DNA from: Streptomyces resistomycificus
Lineage (GTDB): Bacteria; Actinomycetota; Actinomycetes; Streptomycetales; Streptomycetaceae
Direction of reading: 5' to 3'
Assembly: GCF_001514265.1 (NCBI RefSeq)
Contig: NZ_KQ948990.1
Coordinates: 713,967 to 777,966, forward strand
DNA: 64,000 nucleotides
The position numbers and the translations under genes are program-made. Of the stretch, positions 24,532 to 33,334 are shown one piece after another (the first letter of the stretch is position 1; every line of letters starts with the position of its first letter). Under the pieces are notes generated by a model. It was given only the letters and a program-made list of their open reading frames with translations, searched no databases and was not told the origin of the DNA.

Positions 24532-24624
24532 ATGTCGCCCCGTCACACCTCCGTTCGCGCCGCCCTCGAGCTGGCGCTCATCGGTGTGACCCCGCTCTGC
24601 GTGGCTGACATCCTCTGTCGCTGA
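24532..24624 (+). CDS. Putative leader peptide (uORF) of the ABC transporter operon, 30 codons
   Basis: A short frame beginning MSPRHTSVRAALELAL and ending PLCVADILCR before TGA. It starts exactly where the promoter predicts transcription to begin, so it would be translated from a leaderless mRNA. It has two cysteines close to the end and a Leu/Ala-rich middle. A short terminator-like hairpin follows 43 bases after its stop, and the ABC operon starts 150 bases downstream. This layout suggests translation-dependent attenuation, perhaps sensing charged Cys or Leu tRNA. The peptide itself probably has no other function. Confidence 0.65.
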   Translation: MSPRHTSVRAALELALIGVTPLCVADILCR

Positions 24625-24666
24625 CGCCCGCCCCTCGGCGTGTGCGTCGCGAACTCTCCTCCCGTA

Positions 24667-24687
24667 CGTGACTCGGTCACGCGTTTT
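24667..24687 (+). terminator. Terminator-like hairpin with TTTT in the ABC operon leader
   Basis: CGTGAC-TCG-GTCACG is followed by CG and TTTT (24684-24687). T-runs are rare in this genome, and the position between the leader peptide and the first structural gene fits an attenuator. The stem is short. Confidence 0.5.
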
Positions 24688-24773
24688 CCGACGACCTGAC
24701 GCCGGGGCAGACGTCTGCTCACTTCTGTCTCACTATTCGGCTTTCTGTCTCACCTTTCGAGAGGTCGTCTCCG

Positions 24774-26492
24774 ATGCGTCAACCGTCCCTCACAGCGCGC
24801 CGCGTGGCCGCGGCATCCGTCGGCCTGGTCCTGGCAGCCGGTGCCGCCGCCTGCGGGCCGAAGGACAACGATGCCAAGGGTGCAGGTGGCGACTCCACGC
24901 CCCACAAGGGCGGCACCCTCACGGTCCTGAACTCCAACCCGCAGCAGGACTTCGACCCGGCCCGCCTGTACACCTCCGGCGGCGGCAACGTCCCGTCCCT
25001 CGTCTTCCGCACGCTCACGACCCGCAACCGCGAGAACGGCGCGGCCGGCGCCGAGGTCGTCCCCGACCTCGCGACCGACACCGGGCGCCCCAACAAGGAC
25101 GCGACCGTGTGGACGTACACCCTGAAGAAGGGCCTCAAGTACGAGGACGGCACCGCGATCACCGCAGCCGACGTCAAGTACGGCATCGAGCGTTCCTTCG
25201 CCGCCGAACTCTCCGGTGGCGCGCCCTACCTGAGGGACTGGCTGATCGGCGGCGCCGACTACGAGGGGCCGTACAAGGACAAGGGCGGGCTCGACTCGAT
25301 CGAGACGCCGGACGCGCGGACGATCGTCTTCCACCTCGACAAGCCCGAGGGCGAGTTCCCGTACCTGGCGACGCAGACGCAGTTCACTCCGGTCCCGAAG
25401 GCCAAGGACACCGGCACGAAGTACGAGGAGCACCCCGTCTCGTCCGGGCCGTACAAGGTCGTCTCGAACGAGAACGACGGCGAGCGGGTCGTCCTGGAAC
25501 GCAACACGTACTGGTCCGCGTCCACGGACGCCGAGCGCAAGGCCTACCCGGACAGGATCGACGTACGGTCCGGTCTTGACTCGTCCGTCATCAACCAGCG
25601 GCTCGCCGCGTCCCAGGGAGCGGACGCGGCCGCGGTCACCACGGACACCAACCTCGGCCCGGCCGAACTCGCCAAGGTGACGGGCGACAAGGAGCTGGCC
25701 GCGCGCGTCGGCACCGGCCACTTCGGCTACACGAACTACATCGCGTTCAACCCGACCATCAAGCCGTTCGACAACGTCAAGGTGCGGCAGGCGATCTCGT
25801 ACGCCGTCGACCGGTCGTCCGTCGTCAACGCGGCCGGCGGATCCGCGCTGGCCGAGCCCGCCACCACCTTCCTGCCGGACCAGAAGTCCTTCGGCCACAC
25901 GCCGTACGACCTCTTCCCGGCGGGCCGGTCGGGCAACGCGGCGAAGGCGAGGCAGCTGCTCGAGGAGGCCGGTTACGAGAACGGGCTGACCATCACGCTG
26001 ACGCACTCCAACAGCAGGGACTTCGAGACCAGCCCGGAGATCGCGACCGCGATCCAGGACGCCCTCAAGAAGGCCGGCATCACCGTCGAACTGCAGGGTC
26101 TCGAGGAGAACGACTACTCCGACACGATCCACGACGTGAAGAGCGAACCCGGCTTCTTCCTCGCCCACTGGGGCGCCGACTGGCCCTCCGGCGGTCCCTT
26201 CCTCGCCCCGATCTTCGACGGCCGGCAGATCGTCAAGGACGGTGCGAACTTCAACACGGGCCTGCTGAACGACAAGACGGTCAATGCCGAGATTGACGCG
26301 ATCAACAAGTTGACGGATCTTGACGCTGCCGCCAAGCGGTGGGGTGCGCTGGACAAGAAGATCGGCGAGCAGGCTCTGACCGTGCCGCTGTTCCACCCGG
26401 TCTACAAGCGGCTGTACGGCCAGGACATCAAGAACGTCGTGATCAGCGACTGGACCGGTGTGCTGGACATCTCGCAGGTCGCGGTCAAGTAA
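24774..26492 (+). CDS. ABC transporter substrate-binding lipoprotein, family 5 (oligopeptide/dipeptide)
   Basis: A 572-aa lipoprotein that captures peptides, or in some members nickel or other solutes, for import. The signal peptide ends in a lipobox-like AAGAAAC (Cys at about 27). The SBP_bac_5 core follows: GGTLTVLNSNPQQDFDPA, a KGLKYEDGTAITAADVKYGIERS signature (two adjacent pieces), and VRQAISYAVDRSSV. The ATG is preceded by GAGAGG. It is the first structural gene of a four-gene operon and sits 4 bases before the DppC-like permease gene. Substrate specificity is not readable. Confidence 0.93.
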   Translation: MRQPSLTARRVAAASVGLVLAAGAAACGPKDNDAKGAGGDSTPHKGGTLTVLNSNPQQDFDPARLYTSGGGNVPSLVFRTLTTRNRENGAAGAEVVPDLATDTGRPNKDATVWTYTLKKGLKYEDGTAITAADVKYGIERSFAAELSGGAPYLRDWLIGGADYEGPYKDKGGLDSIETPDARTIVFHLDKPEGEFPYLATQTQFTPVPKAKDTGTKYEEHPVSSGPYKVVSNENDGERVVLERNTYWSASTDAERKAYPDRIDVRSGLDSSVINQRLAASQGADAAAVTTDTNLGPAELAKVTGDKELAARVGTGHFGYTNYIAFNPTIKPFDNVKVRQAISYAVDRSSVVNAAGGSALAEPATTFLPDQKSFGHTPYDLFPAGRSGNAAKARQLLEEAGYENGLTITLTHSNSRDFETSPEIATAIQDALKKAGITVELQGLEENDYSDTIHDVKSEPGFFLAHWGADWPSGGPFLAPIFDGRQIVKDGANFNTGLLNDKTVNAEIDAINKLTDLDAAAKRWGALDKKIGEQALTVPLFHPVYKRLYGQDIKNVVISDWTGVLDISQVAVK

Positions 26493-26496
26493 CCCG

Positions 26497-27519
26497 ATGA
26501 GCGAGGCACTTGTCGCCACCCAGGCGGCCGGGACGGGCCCTGCCCTCCCGGCCGCCTCGGGGGCCCGTCAGTTCTGGCGGCGGCTGTGGACGCAGCGCGC
26601 CGCCCTCGTCGCGGCGGCCGTCGTCGCGCTGCTCGTCCTTCTCGCGCTGGCCGCACCGCTGCTCACGGCGATCGAGGGCCAGGACCCCACCACGTATCAC
26701 CCCTCCCTGGTGGACTCGGCGCGCGGCGGCGTACCCGTCGGCCCGTTCGGCGGTGTCAGCGGTGACCACTGGCTCGGCGTCGAACCGCAGACCGGGCGGG
26801 ACCTGTTCGCACGACTGGTGTACGGCGCTCGGGTGTCCCTCGGTGTCGCGCTGACCGCGACCGCCGTACAGGTGTTGATCGGTGTCGTGGTGGGTGTCGC
26901 GGCCGCGCTCGGGAGTCAATGGGTTGATCAAGTGTTGAGCAGGCTGACCGACATCATCGTCGCCCTGCCACTGATGATCATGGCGTTGGCGCTGCTCGCT
27001 ATCGTGCCGTCGAACTTCCCACGGCCCCTCCTGGTCGCTCTCGTCATCGGCCTCGTCGCCTGGGGCAACATCGCGAAGATCACGCGCGCCCAGACCCTCA
27101 CCCTCAAGGGCCTCGACTACGTGTCCGCCGCCCGGCTCAGCGGCTGGAGCACCTGGCGGATCGCCCGCCGCGAGCTGCTGCCAGGACTCGCCGCCCCGGT
27201 CATCACGTACGCCGCGCTCCTCGTCCCGATCAACATCACCGTCGAGGCGGCCCTGTCCTTCCTCGGCGTGGGAGTGAAGCCTCCGACGCCGTCCTGGGGA
27301 CAGATGCTCACCGCCGCCGACGTCTGGTACCAGGCGGCCCCGCAGTACCTGCTCCTGCCGGCGGGCGCGCTCTTCGTGACCGTCCTGGCCCTGACCGTCC
27401 TCGGCGACGGCGTCCGCACGGCCCTCGACCCGCGCGCGGCGTCCCGCCTGCGCGTCGGCACGGGCCGCAGACAGGAGGCCAAGGCGACAGCCCCGGTGGC
27501 GACGGAGGGCGCCTCGTGA
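26497..27519 (+). CDS. ABC transporter permease, DppC/OppC-like
   Basis: A 340-aa membrane subunit with about six helices. The N-terminal DppC/OppC_N segment (about 25-75) is followed by the BPD_transp_1 domain, with the coupling-loop EAA motif around EAALSFLGVGVKPPTPSWG near residue 245. HWLGVEPQTGRDLFARLVYGARVSLGVAL (in parts) is the characteristic block of this subunit. The start is an ATG 4 bases after the upstream stop. Its end overlaps the next gene by a GTGA. The permease order is C then B, the reverse of the E. coli dpp operon. Confidence 0.92.
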   Translation: MSEALVATQAAGTGPALPAASGARQFWRRLWTQRAALVAAAVVALLVLLALAAPLLTAIEGQDPTTYHPSLVDSARGGVPVGPFGGVSGDHWLGVEPQTGRDLFARLVYGARVSLGVALTATAVQVLIGVVVGVAAALGSQWVDQVLSRLTDIIVALPLMIMALALLAIVPSNFPRPLLVALVIGLVAWGNIAKITRAQTLTLKGLDYVSAARLSGWSTWRIARRELLPGLAAPVITYAALLVPINITVEAALSFLGVGVKPPTPSWGQMLTAADVWYQAAPQYLLLPAGALFVTVLALTVLGDGVRTALDPRAASRLRVGTGRRQEAKATAPVATEGAS

Positions 27520-28514
27520 CCCGCCTCGCAGGATTCGTCCTCCGCCGCGCCGCCGGCGCCCTGATCACCCTCTTCGCCATCTCGGTGATCGTCTACGTCG
27601 TCTTCTACGTCACGCCCGGCAACGTCGCCCAGATCACCTGCGGCCCACGCTGCTCGCCCGCCCAGGTGCACCAGGTCGCCGAGCAGCTGCACCTCCACGA
27701 CCCGCTCTACGAGAGGTACTGGCACTTCCTCCAGGGTCTCGTCGTCGGCCAGGACTACTCGACGGGCACCTCCGTGGAGCACTGCCCGGCACCCTGCCTC
27801 GGGCTGTCGTACCAGAGCGACCAGCAGGTCACCCGGCTGATCCTGACCAAGCTGCCGGTCAGCCTCTCGCTCGTGTTCGGCGCCATGGTGCTGTGGCTGG
27901 TCCTGGGCGTCGGCACCGGCGTGCTCTCCGCCTGGCGGCGCGGCCGGCTCACCGAGCGGCTGCTGACCGGGATCACGCTCGCCGGTGTCGCCACGCCGGT
28001 CTTCGTCATCGGCCTGGTCCTGATGATCGTCGTCTGCGGCGAGCTCGAACTGCTGCCCTTCCCGCAGTACGTGGCCTTCACCGACGACCCCGAGCAGTGG
28101 GCGTGGAACCTGCTGCTGCCGTGGTTCTCGCTCGCCCTCATAGAGGCCGCCGCGTTCGCCCGGCTGACCAGGGCGGCGATGCTGGAGACGCTGGCCGAGG
28201 ACCACATCAGGACCTTCAGGGCGTACGGCGTCGGCGAGCGCTCGGTCATCGGACGACACGCCTTGCGCGGGGCGTTCGCACCGGTCATCGCGCTGAACGC
28301 CAACAACTTCGGCGGCGCGGTGGGCGGCGCCGTACTCACCGAGACGCTCTTCGGCCTGCCCGGAATCGGCCAGGAACTGGTCCATGCCGTCAACGTCGTC
28401 GACCTTCCGGTCGTCGTCGGCATGGTCCTCGTCATCGGGTTCTTCGTAGTGATCGCCAACGCCGTCGCGGACGTGCTGTACGCGGTGGCCGACCGACGGG
28501 TGGTGCTGACGTGA
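27516..28514 (+). CDS. ABC transporter permease, DppB/OppB-like
   Basis: A 332-aa membrane subunit with about six helices. The N-terminus (FVLRRAAGALITLFAISVIV) is typical of the DppB group. The extracellular loop has an unusual four-Cys content (ITCGPRCS and EHCPAPC) that may form disulfides. The EAA-like loop (ETLFGLPGIGQELVHAV) lies near residue 280. The GTG start overlaps the previous stop (GTGA), and its own stop overlaps the ATPase start the same way, showing tight translational coupling. Confidence 0.92.
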   Translation: MTRLAGFVLRRAAGALITLFAISVIVYVVFYVTPGNVAQITCGPRCSPAQVHQVAEQLHLHDPLYERYWHFLQGLVVGQDYSTGTSVEHCPAPCLGLSYQSDQQVTRLILTKLPVSLSLVFGAMVLWLVLGVGTGVLSAWRRGRLTERLLTGITLAGVATPVFVIGLVLMIVVCGELELLPFPQYVAFTDDPEQWAWNLLLPWFSLALIEAAAFARLTRAAMLETLAEDHIRTFRAYGVGERSVIGRHALRGAFAPVIALNANNFGGAVGGAVLTETLFGLPGIGQELVHAVNVVDLPVVVGMVLVIGFFVVIANAVADVLYAVADRRVVLT

Positions 28515-30118
28515 ACGGGTCCAGGCAGGGCGAGTCCCCGAGCCTCGTCGAAGTCACCGGCCTCTGCGTCGAGTTCGGCGGGCTGCGGGCCGTCGACCAG
28601 CTCTCCTTCCGCCTAGAGGGGGGCGCCGCCCTGGCCCTCGTCGGGGAGTCCGGCTCCGGCAAGTCCACGGTCGCGGCTGCCCTGCTGGGCCTGCACCGGG
28701 GTACGGGCGCGCGGGTCGGCGGCTCGGTCCAGGTCGCCGGCATCGACGTACAGCGGGCCTCCGACGACGAACTGCGGCGGCTGCGCGGCGGTGGGGCCGC
28801 CATGGTCTTCCAGGACCCGCTGTCGTCGCTCGACCCGTACTACGCGATCGGGGACCAGATCGCCGAGGTGTACCGCGTGCACGCGCGTGGGTCACGGCGA
28901 GCCGCACGCGCGCGTGCCGTGGAGGTACTGGACCGGGTGGGCATCCCGGACGCGCGGCGGCGGTCCCGTTCACGCCCCCACGAGTTCAGCGGCGGCATGC
29001 GGCAACGCGCCCTCATCGCCATGGCGCTCGCCTGCGAACCCGACCTGCTGATCGCCGACGAGCCGACGACCGCGCTCGACGTCACCGTCCAGGCCCAGAT
29101 CCTCGACCTGCTGCACGCGCTGCGCGAGGAGACCGGCATGGGTCTCCTGCTCGTCACCCACGACGTGGGGGTGGCCGCCGAGAGTGTGGACGAGGTCCTG
29201 GTCATGCGGCACGGGCGGACGGTCGAGCACGGTCCGGTCGGTGCCGTACTGGGTGCGCCCGCACAGTCGTACACCCGGGAACTGCTTGACGCGGTCCCGC
29301 GCGTGGACGCGCCGCGCGCTCCCTCGGCGCCGGCCGGGGAGGTCGTCCTCGAGGCGACGGGCCTCAGACGCGAGTTCGGGCGCGGAAAGCGGGCCTTCGC
29401 GGCCGTCGACGACGTCTCGCTGACGATCCGGCGCGGCGAGACCCTCGGCGTGGTGGGCGAGAGCGGCAGCGGGAAGACGACCCTGGGGCGGATGCTCGTG
29501 GGACTTCTGCAGCCGACGGCCGGCGAGATCAAGCCCGGCGGGGGAGTGCGCCCCGAGGTGCAGATGGTCTTCCAGGACCCCGTCTCCTCCCTCAACCCGC
29601 GCCGCAGCGTCGGCGAGTCGATCGCCGACCCGCTACGGGCACGCGGCGAACCGGACGAGGGGCGCGTCAGGGGGCGGGTACGCGAACTGCTGGAGCGCGT
29701 AGGGCTCGAAGCGGCGCACTACGACCGCTACCCGCACGAGTTCAGCGGCGGACAGCGCCAGCGCGTGGGCATCGCGCGGGCGCTCGCGGCCGATCCGCGC
29801 GTCATCGTCTGCGACGAACCGGTCTCCGCGCTGGACGTCACCACCCAGGCACAGGTGGTCGCCCTGCTCGGCGAGTTGCAGCGCGAACTCGGTCTGGCGC
29901 TGGTCTTCGTCGCGCACGACCTCGCCGTCGTACGCCAGGCCAGCGACCGTGTCGCGGTGATGCGCCGGGGCCGGATCGTCGAGTCGGGTCCCGCTGACGA
30001 GGTGTACGACAATCCGCAGGACCCGTACACCCAGCAGCTCCTGGCCGCCGTACCGGCGCTGGACCCGGGGCTCGCGGCGCGGCGCAGGGCGGCCCGGCGC
30101 GAGCCGGCCATGGTCTGA
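28511..30118 (+). CDS. Fused dual ABC ATPase of the peptide transporter (DppD-DppF type)
   Basis: A 535-aa cytosolic ATPase in which both nucleotide-binding domains are one polypeptide. Domain 1 (about 10-270) has Walker A GESGSGKST, signature FSGGMRQRALIA and Walker B LLIADEPT. Domain 2 (about 280-530) has GESGSGKTT, FSGGQRQRVGIA and VIVCDEPV. The domain 1 C-terminus is the oligopeptide-specific extension (PAQSYTRELLDAVP). The GTG start overlaps the upstream stop. It completes the SBP-permease-permease-ATPase operon. Confidence 0.93.
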   Translation: MNGSRQGESPSLVEVTGLCVEFGGLRAVDQLSFRLEGGAALALVGESGSGKSTVAAALLGLHRGTGARVGGSVQVAGIDVQRASDDELRRLRGGGAAMVFQDPLSSLDPYYAIGDQIAEVYRVHARGSRRAARARAVEVLDRVGIPDARRRSRSRPHEFSGGMRQRALIAMALACEPDLLIADEPTTALDVTVQAQILDLLHALREETGMGLLLVTHDVGVAAESVDEVLVMRHGRTVEHGPVGAVLGAPAQSYTRELLDAVPRVDAPRAPSAPAGEVVLEATGLRREFGRGKRAFAAVDDVSLTIRRGETLGVVGESGSGKTTLGRMLVGLLQPTAGEIKPGGGVRPEVQMVFQDPVSSLNPRRSVGESIADPLRARGEPDEGRVRGRVRELLERVGLEAAHYDRYPHEFSGGQRQRVGIARALAADPRVIVCDEPVSALDVTTQAQVVALLGELQRELGLALVFVAHDLAVVRQASDRVAVMRRGRIVESGPADEVYDNPQDPYTQQLLAAVPALDPGLAARRRAARREPAMV

Positions 30119-30201
30119 ACAGCCGCCGTGAGCCTGGCGATCCGCACCTCCCACCCCTCCCGCCAGTGACAATCCGTGCGCGCATGATCTCTTAGCGCGA
30201 C

Positions 30202-30226
30202 GGAACGCGAACCGCACCGGAAAGTT
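30202..30226 (+). promoter_or_regulatory. Possible ECF-sigma promoter upstream of the glycosyltransferase operon
   Basis: GGAAC (30202-30206), 17 bases, then GTT (30224-30226), about 135 bases before the GTG at 30360. It resembles SigE/SigR-like promoter spacing but matches neither consensus exactly. Confidence 0.3.
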
Positions 30227-30359
30227 ACGACCGTTCACCCCTTCTGGTGGCGTGATGGACAACCGTCCGTCGCGCCACCGCCCCGTCCGCATACGTTCGT
30301 CCCGCTGCGAGCCGTCGGGTCAACGGCGGCTCTCCATACGGGAGATCGGGGGTGCGCTC

Positions 30360-32072
30360 GTGCGCATCGGACTGCTTACGGAGGGTGGCTATCCGTATGT
30401 GAGCGGTGACGCCAGGCTCTGGTGCGACCGGCTCGTGCGCGGGCTCGAGCAGCACGAGTTCGACATCTACGCGCTCAGCCGCAGCGAACGCCAGGAGGAC
30501 GAGGGCTGGATCCCCCTGCCGCCGCAGGTCAGCAGGGTGCGCACGGCGCCGCTGTGGATGGCCGAGGACACCGGGGTGGTGTACGGACGGCGCGCGCGCC
30601 GGCGGTTCGCCGAGTGCTACGGCGAGTTGGCGACCGTGCTGTGCTCGGGAAGCGGCATGGATGCTTCCGGCTCCTCGGAGGAGCCGTCGACCAGTGAGGC
30701 GGACCGTTTCGCCAGCACCCTGTACGGGCTGGCCGAACTCGCCCGCGACGAAGGCGGGCTCGTCGGAGCCCTCCGCTCCGAGGCCGCTGTACGCGCCCTG
30801 GAACGCGCCTGTCGTGCGCCCGGCGCCCCGCGCACAGCGCGCGAGGCGCGCGTACCGGATCTGCTCACCGTCGCGGCGCACCTCGAAAGCGCCCTGCGCC
30901 CCCTCTCGCTCGACTGGTACGAGGACGACGGCCTCGGCGCGGTCGACCTGTGTCACGCGACGTCCGGCGGCGCGGCGGCCCTGCCCGGCCTGCTCGCACA
31001 GCACTTCTGCGGCGTACCCCTGCTGGTGACCGAGTACGGCGTGCGGCTGCGCACCCACTACCTGACCGCCACGGAGTCCTCGCCCGCCGTGCGCGCCCTG
31101 CTCACCGCCTTCCACGGCAGACTCGCCGCTGAGGCCTACGGCCGGGCCTCGATCGTCACGCCCGGCAACGCGCACGCCCGCCGCTGGCAGGAACGCTGCG
31201 GCGCCGACCGCGACAAGCTGCGCACGGTCTACCCGGGCATGGACGCGTCCCGCTTCGCGGACGTCGGCGAGTCGCCGGAGTGCGTCGACCCGCACACCCT
31301 GGTCTGGGTCGGCCGGGTGGAACCGGCCAAGGACCTGGTCTCCCTGCTGCACGCCTTCGCGGAGATCCGCAAGGAGGAGCCCAAGACGCGGCTACGCATC
31401 ATCGGCGCGCCGGCGGGCGCCGAGGGCAAGGCGTACCTCCAGCACTGTGGGGCGCTGGCCGCACAGCTCTTCCCCGACGAAGCGGACGGCCCGCACGCCG
31501 TCGGCGACAACCCGGTGTCCTTCGAGGAGATCGGCGGCCCGGAACTGCCCACCCTGGCCGACGCGTACGCCGCGGGCGCGGTGACCGTCCTGTCCAGCGT
31601 CGTCGAGGGCTTCCCGATCAACCTGGTCGAGGCCATGCTCTGCGGCCGAGCGACGGTGTCCACGGACGTCGGCGCCGTCGTGGAGGTCATCGGCGGCACC
31701 GGCCTCGTCGTACCCCCGCGCAATCCACGGGCGCTCGCCGAGGCGTGCGTGGCCCTGCTGCGCGACACCGAGCGCCGCGAGCGCCTGGGCGCCGCCGCCC
31801 GCGCCCGGGCACTCGAACTGTTCACCGTCGAGCAGAACATCACGGCATTTCACGGCATTTACCTGGAGATCGTCTCGCGCACCCCGGTCCGTCGCGTAGT
31901 CCTCGACGGCACCGGCGAGCCCCTCCCCTTCGCCTCTCCCGCCGAGGCCCACGTGCCCGGCGGCTGGACCGGCCAGGGCCTACGCGTCGTGGCCCGCGGC
32001 GGCCCCGGCTGGGCAGTCGGTCCGCCGGTCCGCGCCACCGCGCCGACCGCCGTCACGAAGGGGGCGTCATGA
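30360..32072 (+). CDS. PelF-like GT4 family glycosyltransferase (DUF3492 plus GT4)
   Basis: A 570-aa cytosolic retaining glycosyltransferase. The N-terminal DUF3492 part begins MRIGLLTEGGYPYVSG, close to the EGTYPYVxGG motif of PelF. The C-terminal GT-B half has the linker VWVGRVEPAKDLVSLLHAF and the GT4 EX7E motif in VVEGFPINLVEAM (about 418-430), then a nucleotide-sugar loop VVPPRNP. PelF polymerises N-acetylgalactosamine/glucosamine-type sugars in Pel biosynthesis. The start is GTG 30360 after GGGGGTG; a longer frame from about 30252 is less likely. It is the first of five overlapping cistrons. The family call is firm; the polymer made is unknown. Confidence 0.85.
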   Translation: MRIGLLTEGGYPYVSGDARLWCDRLVRGLEQHEFDIYALSRSERQEDEGWIPLPPQVSRVRTAPLWMAEDTGVVYGRRARRRFAECYGELATVLCSGSGMDASGSSEEPSTSEADRFASTLYGLAELARDEGGLVGALRSEAAVRALERACRAPGAPRTAREARVPDLLTVAAHLESALRPLSLDWYEDDGLGAVDLCHATSGGAAALPGLLAQHFCGVPLLVTEYGVRLRTHYLTATESSPAVRALLTAFHGRLAAEAYGRASIVTPGNAHARRWQERCGADRDKLRTVYPGMDASRFADVGESPECVDPHTLVWVGRVEPAKDLVSLLHAFAEIRKEEPKTRLRIIGAPAGAEGKAYLQHCGALAAQLFPDEADGPHAVGDNPVSFEEIGGPELPTLADAYAAGAVTVLSSVVEGFPINLVEAMLCGRATVSTDVGAVVEVIGGTGLVVPPRNPRALAEACVALLRDTERRERLGAAARARALELFTVEQNITAFHGIYLEIVSRTPVRRVVLDGTGEPLPFASPAEAHVPGGWTGQGLRVVARGGPGWAVGPPVRATAPTAVTKGAS

Positions 32073-33334
32073 GCGAGCCGGGCGATGTGGCGATCAGCTC
32101 CGGATCCTGGGACGCACGGTCGGAGGAGTGGCTCAGCACGGGACAGGAGACACGAACACGGCCCGACGCCACTCACGGCGACGAGCCCGGCGCCCGCGCC
32201 CCCGACCACCCCTCCGCCCCCCACCGCTCCTCCACACCCCGCCGCACCGCCGCGGACCCGGTGAAGGCCCTGATGCACCGCCACCGGGACCTTTGCGAAC
32301 GAGCTGTGGACCCCCTGGAGATCGCGGCGGGCCTGGAGGCGCACGGCGTCACCGACCGCACCGCCGCCCGCTTCCGCCACCGTGACGTCTTCTCGCTGGC
32401 CGAGGAGATGTACGCGCGCATGCCCCGCGACGGCGAAACGCCGACGCCCCCAGCCCCGCAGGCGACTTCCCGACCGCGTGCCGACTGGGTGCTGCTCACC
32501 CTCCTGCCCGGCGCCCTGTGCACGGCGACCGTGGTCGGCCTGCACCTCACGCAAGGGCGCCCCCGCCTGACGGTCGCAGTCGCCGGCGCCCTCGCCGTGG
32601 CAGTAGCGCTACGCGCCGCCCTGGCCCGCGGCCCGCTCGCCCCCAGGCCCGACACGACCGCCCCGGCAACCGCCGCCCGCACCTGGACTTGCTGGCTCCT
32701 CGCCTACGCCCTCCTGGGCGACGGCCTGCTCCGGACCGCCCTGGCAGGAGGCCCCGACGGCCTGCCCGACGGCACGCCGAACGCCCCCTGGCCGCTCGCG
32801 ATCGCCCCCGTCCTCGCTCTCGTATGGGCCTGCGCCCCAGCAGCCTGGAGCACCTACGCGTTCACCGCACGATGCCGCCGCAAACTGACGGCCAGCCGGG
32901 GTCTGGAGGACTTCGCCGCCTCCGTACGCCCCCTGCTGCTCACCACCTTCGCCCTGTTCCTGTGCGCCCTCGCCGGCCTCCTCGCCCTGACCTCGGTGAC
33001 CCTGGAGGAACCCACGGCCTACGCCCCGACCCTCGCCCTCGGCTCCCTCCTCCTCCTGGCCCGGCTGCTCACCACCCACCGCTTCACCCACGCCCCGGCG
33101 GTGATCCTCACGGCCACGGCGACAGCCCAGGCAATGGCCCTGGCCACGGTCTTCGCCGCCCGCCTGCCCGGTTGCGACGTCCTGGCCGTCCCGGTCCAGA
33201 CCCTGGCCGACACCTGGGGCCCGGCGAGCGTCCAGACACTCACCTGCGGCACCGGCGCACTGATCCTCCTGCTCCACGCGACCCGCACCCTCACCAGGGC
33301 ATCGGCCCACGCACCGACGGAGGAACAGCGATGA
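32069..33334 (+). CDS. Polytopic membrane protein in the Pel-like operon
   Basis: A 421-aa protein. The first 130 residues are cytosolic and Pro/Arg-rich, with a short helical segment (CERAVDPLEIAAGLEAHG). About eight hydrophobic helices follow, between residues 140 and 410. I do not recognise the family. It has fewer helices than the Wzx-like exporter PelG, yet it sits where an exporter or membrane platform would be expected. The ATG overlaps the glycosyltransferase stop (ATGA), and its own stop overlaps the next ATG. It probably anchors or exports the product of the glycosyltransferase. Confidence 0.8.
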   Translation: MSEPGDVAISSGSWDARSEEWLSTGQETRTRPDATHGDEPGARAPDHPSAPHRSSTPRRTAADPVKALMHRHRDLCERAVDPLEIAAGLEAHGVTDRTAARFRHRDVFSLAEEMYARMPRDGETPTPPAPQATSRPRADWVLLTLLPGALCTATVVGLHLTQGRPRLTVAVAGALAVAVALRAALARGPLAPRPDTTAPATAARTWTCWLLAYALLGDGLLRTALAGGPDGLPDGTPNAPWPLAIAPVLALVWACAPAAWSTYAFTARCRRKLTASRGLEDFAASVRPLLLTTFALFLCALAGLLALTSVTLEEPTAYAPTLALGSLLLLARLLTTHRFTHAPAVILTATATAQAMALATVFAARLPGCDVLAVPVQTLADTWGPASVQTLTCGTGALILLLHATRTLTRASAHAPTEEQR

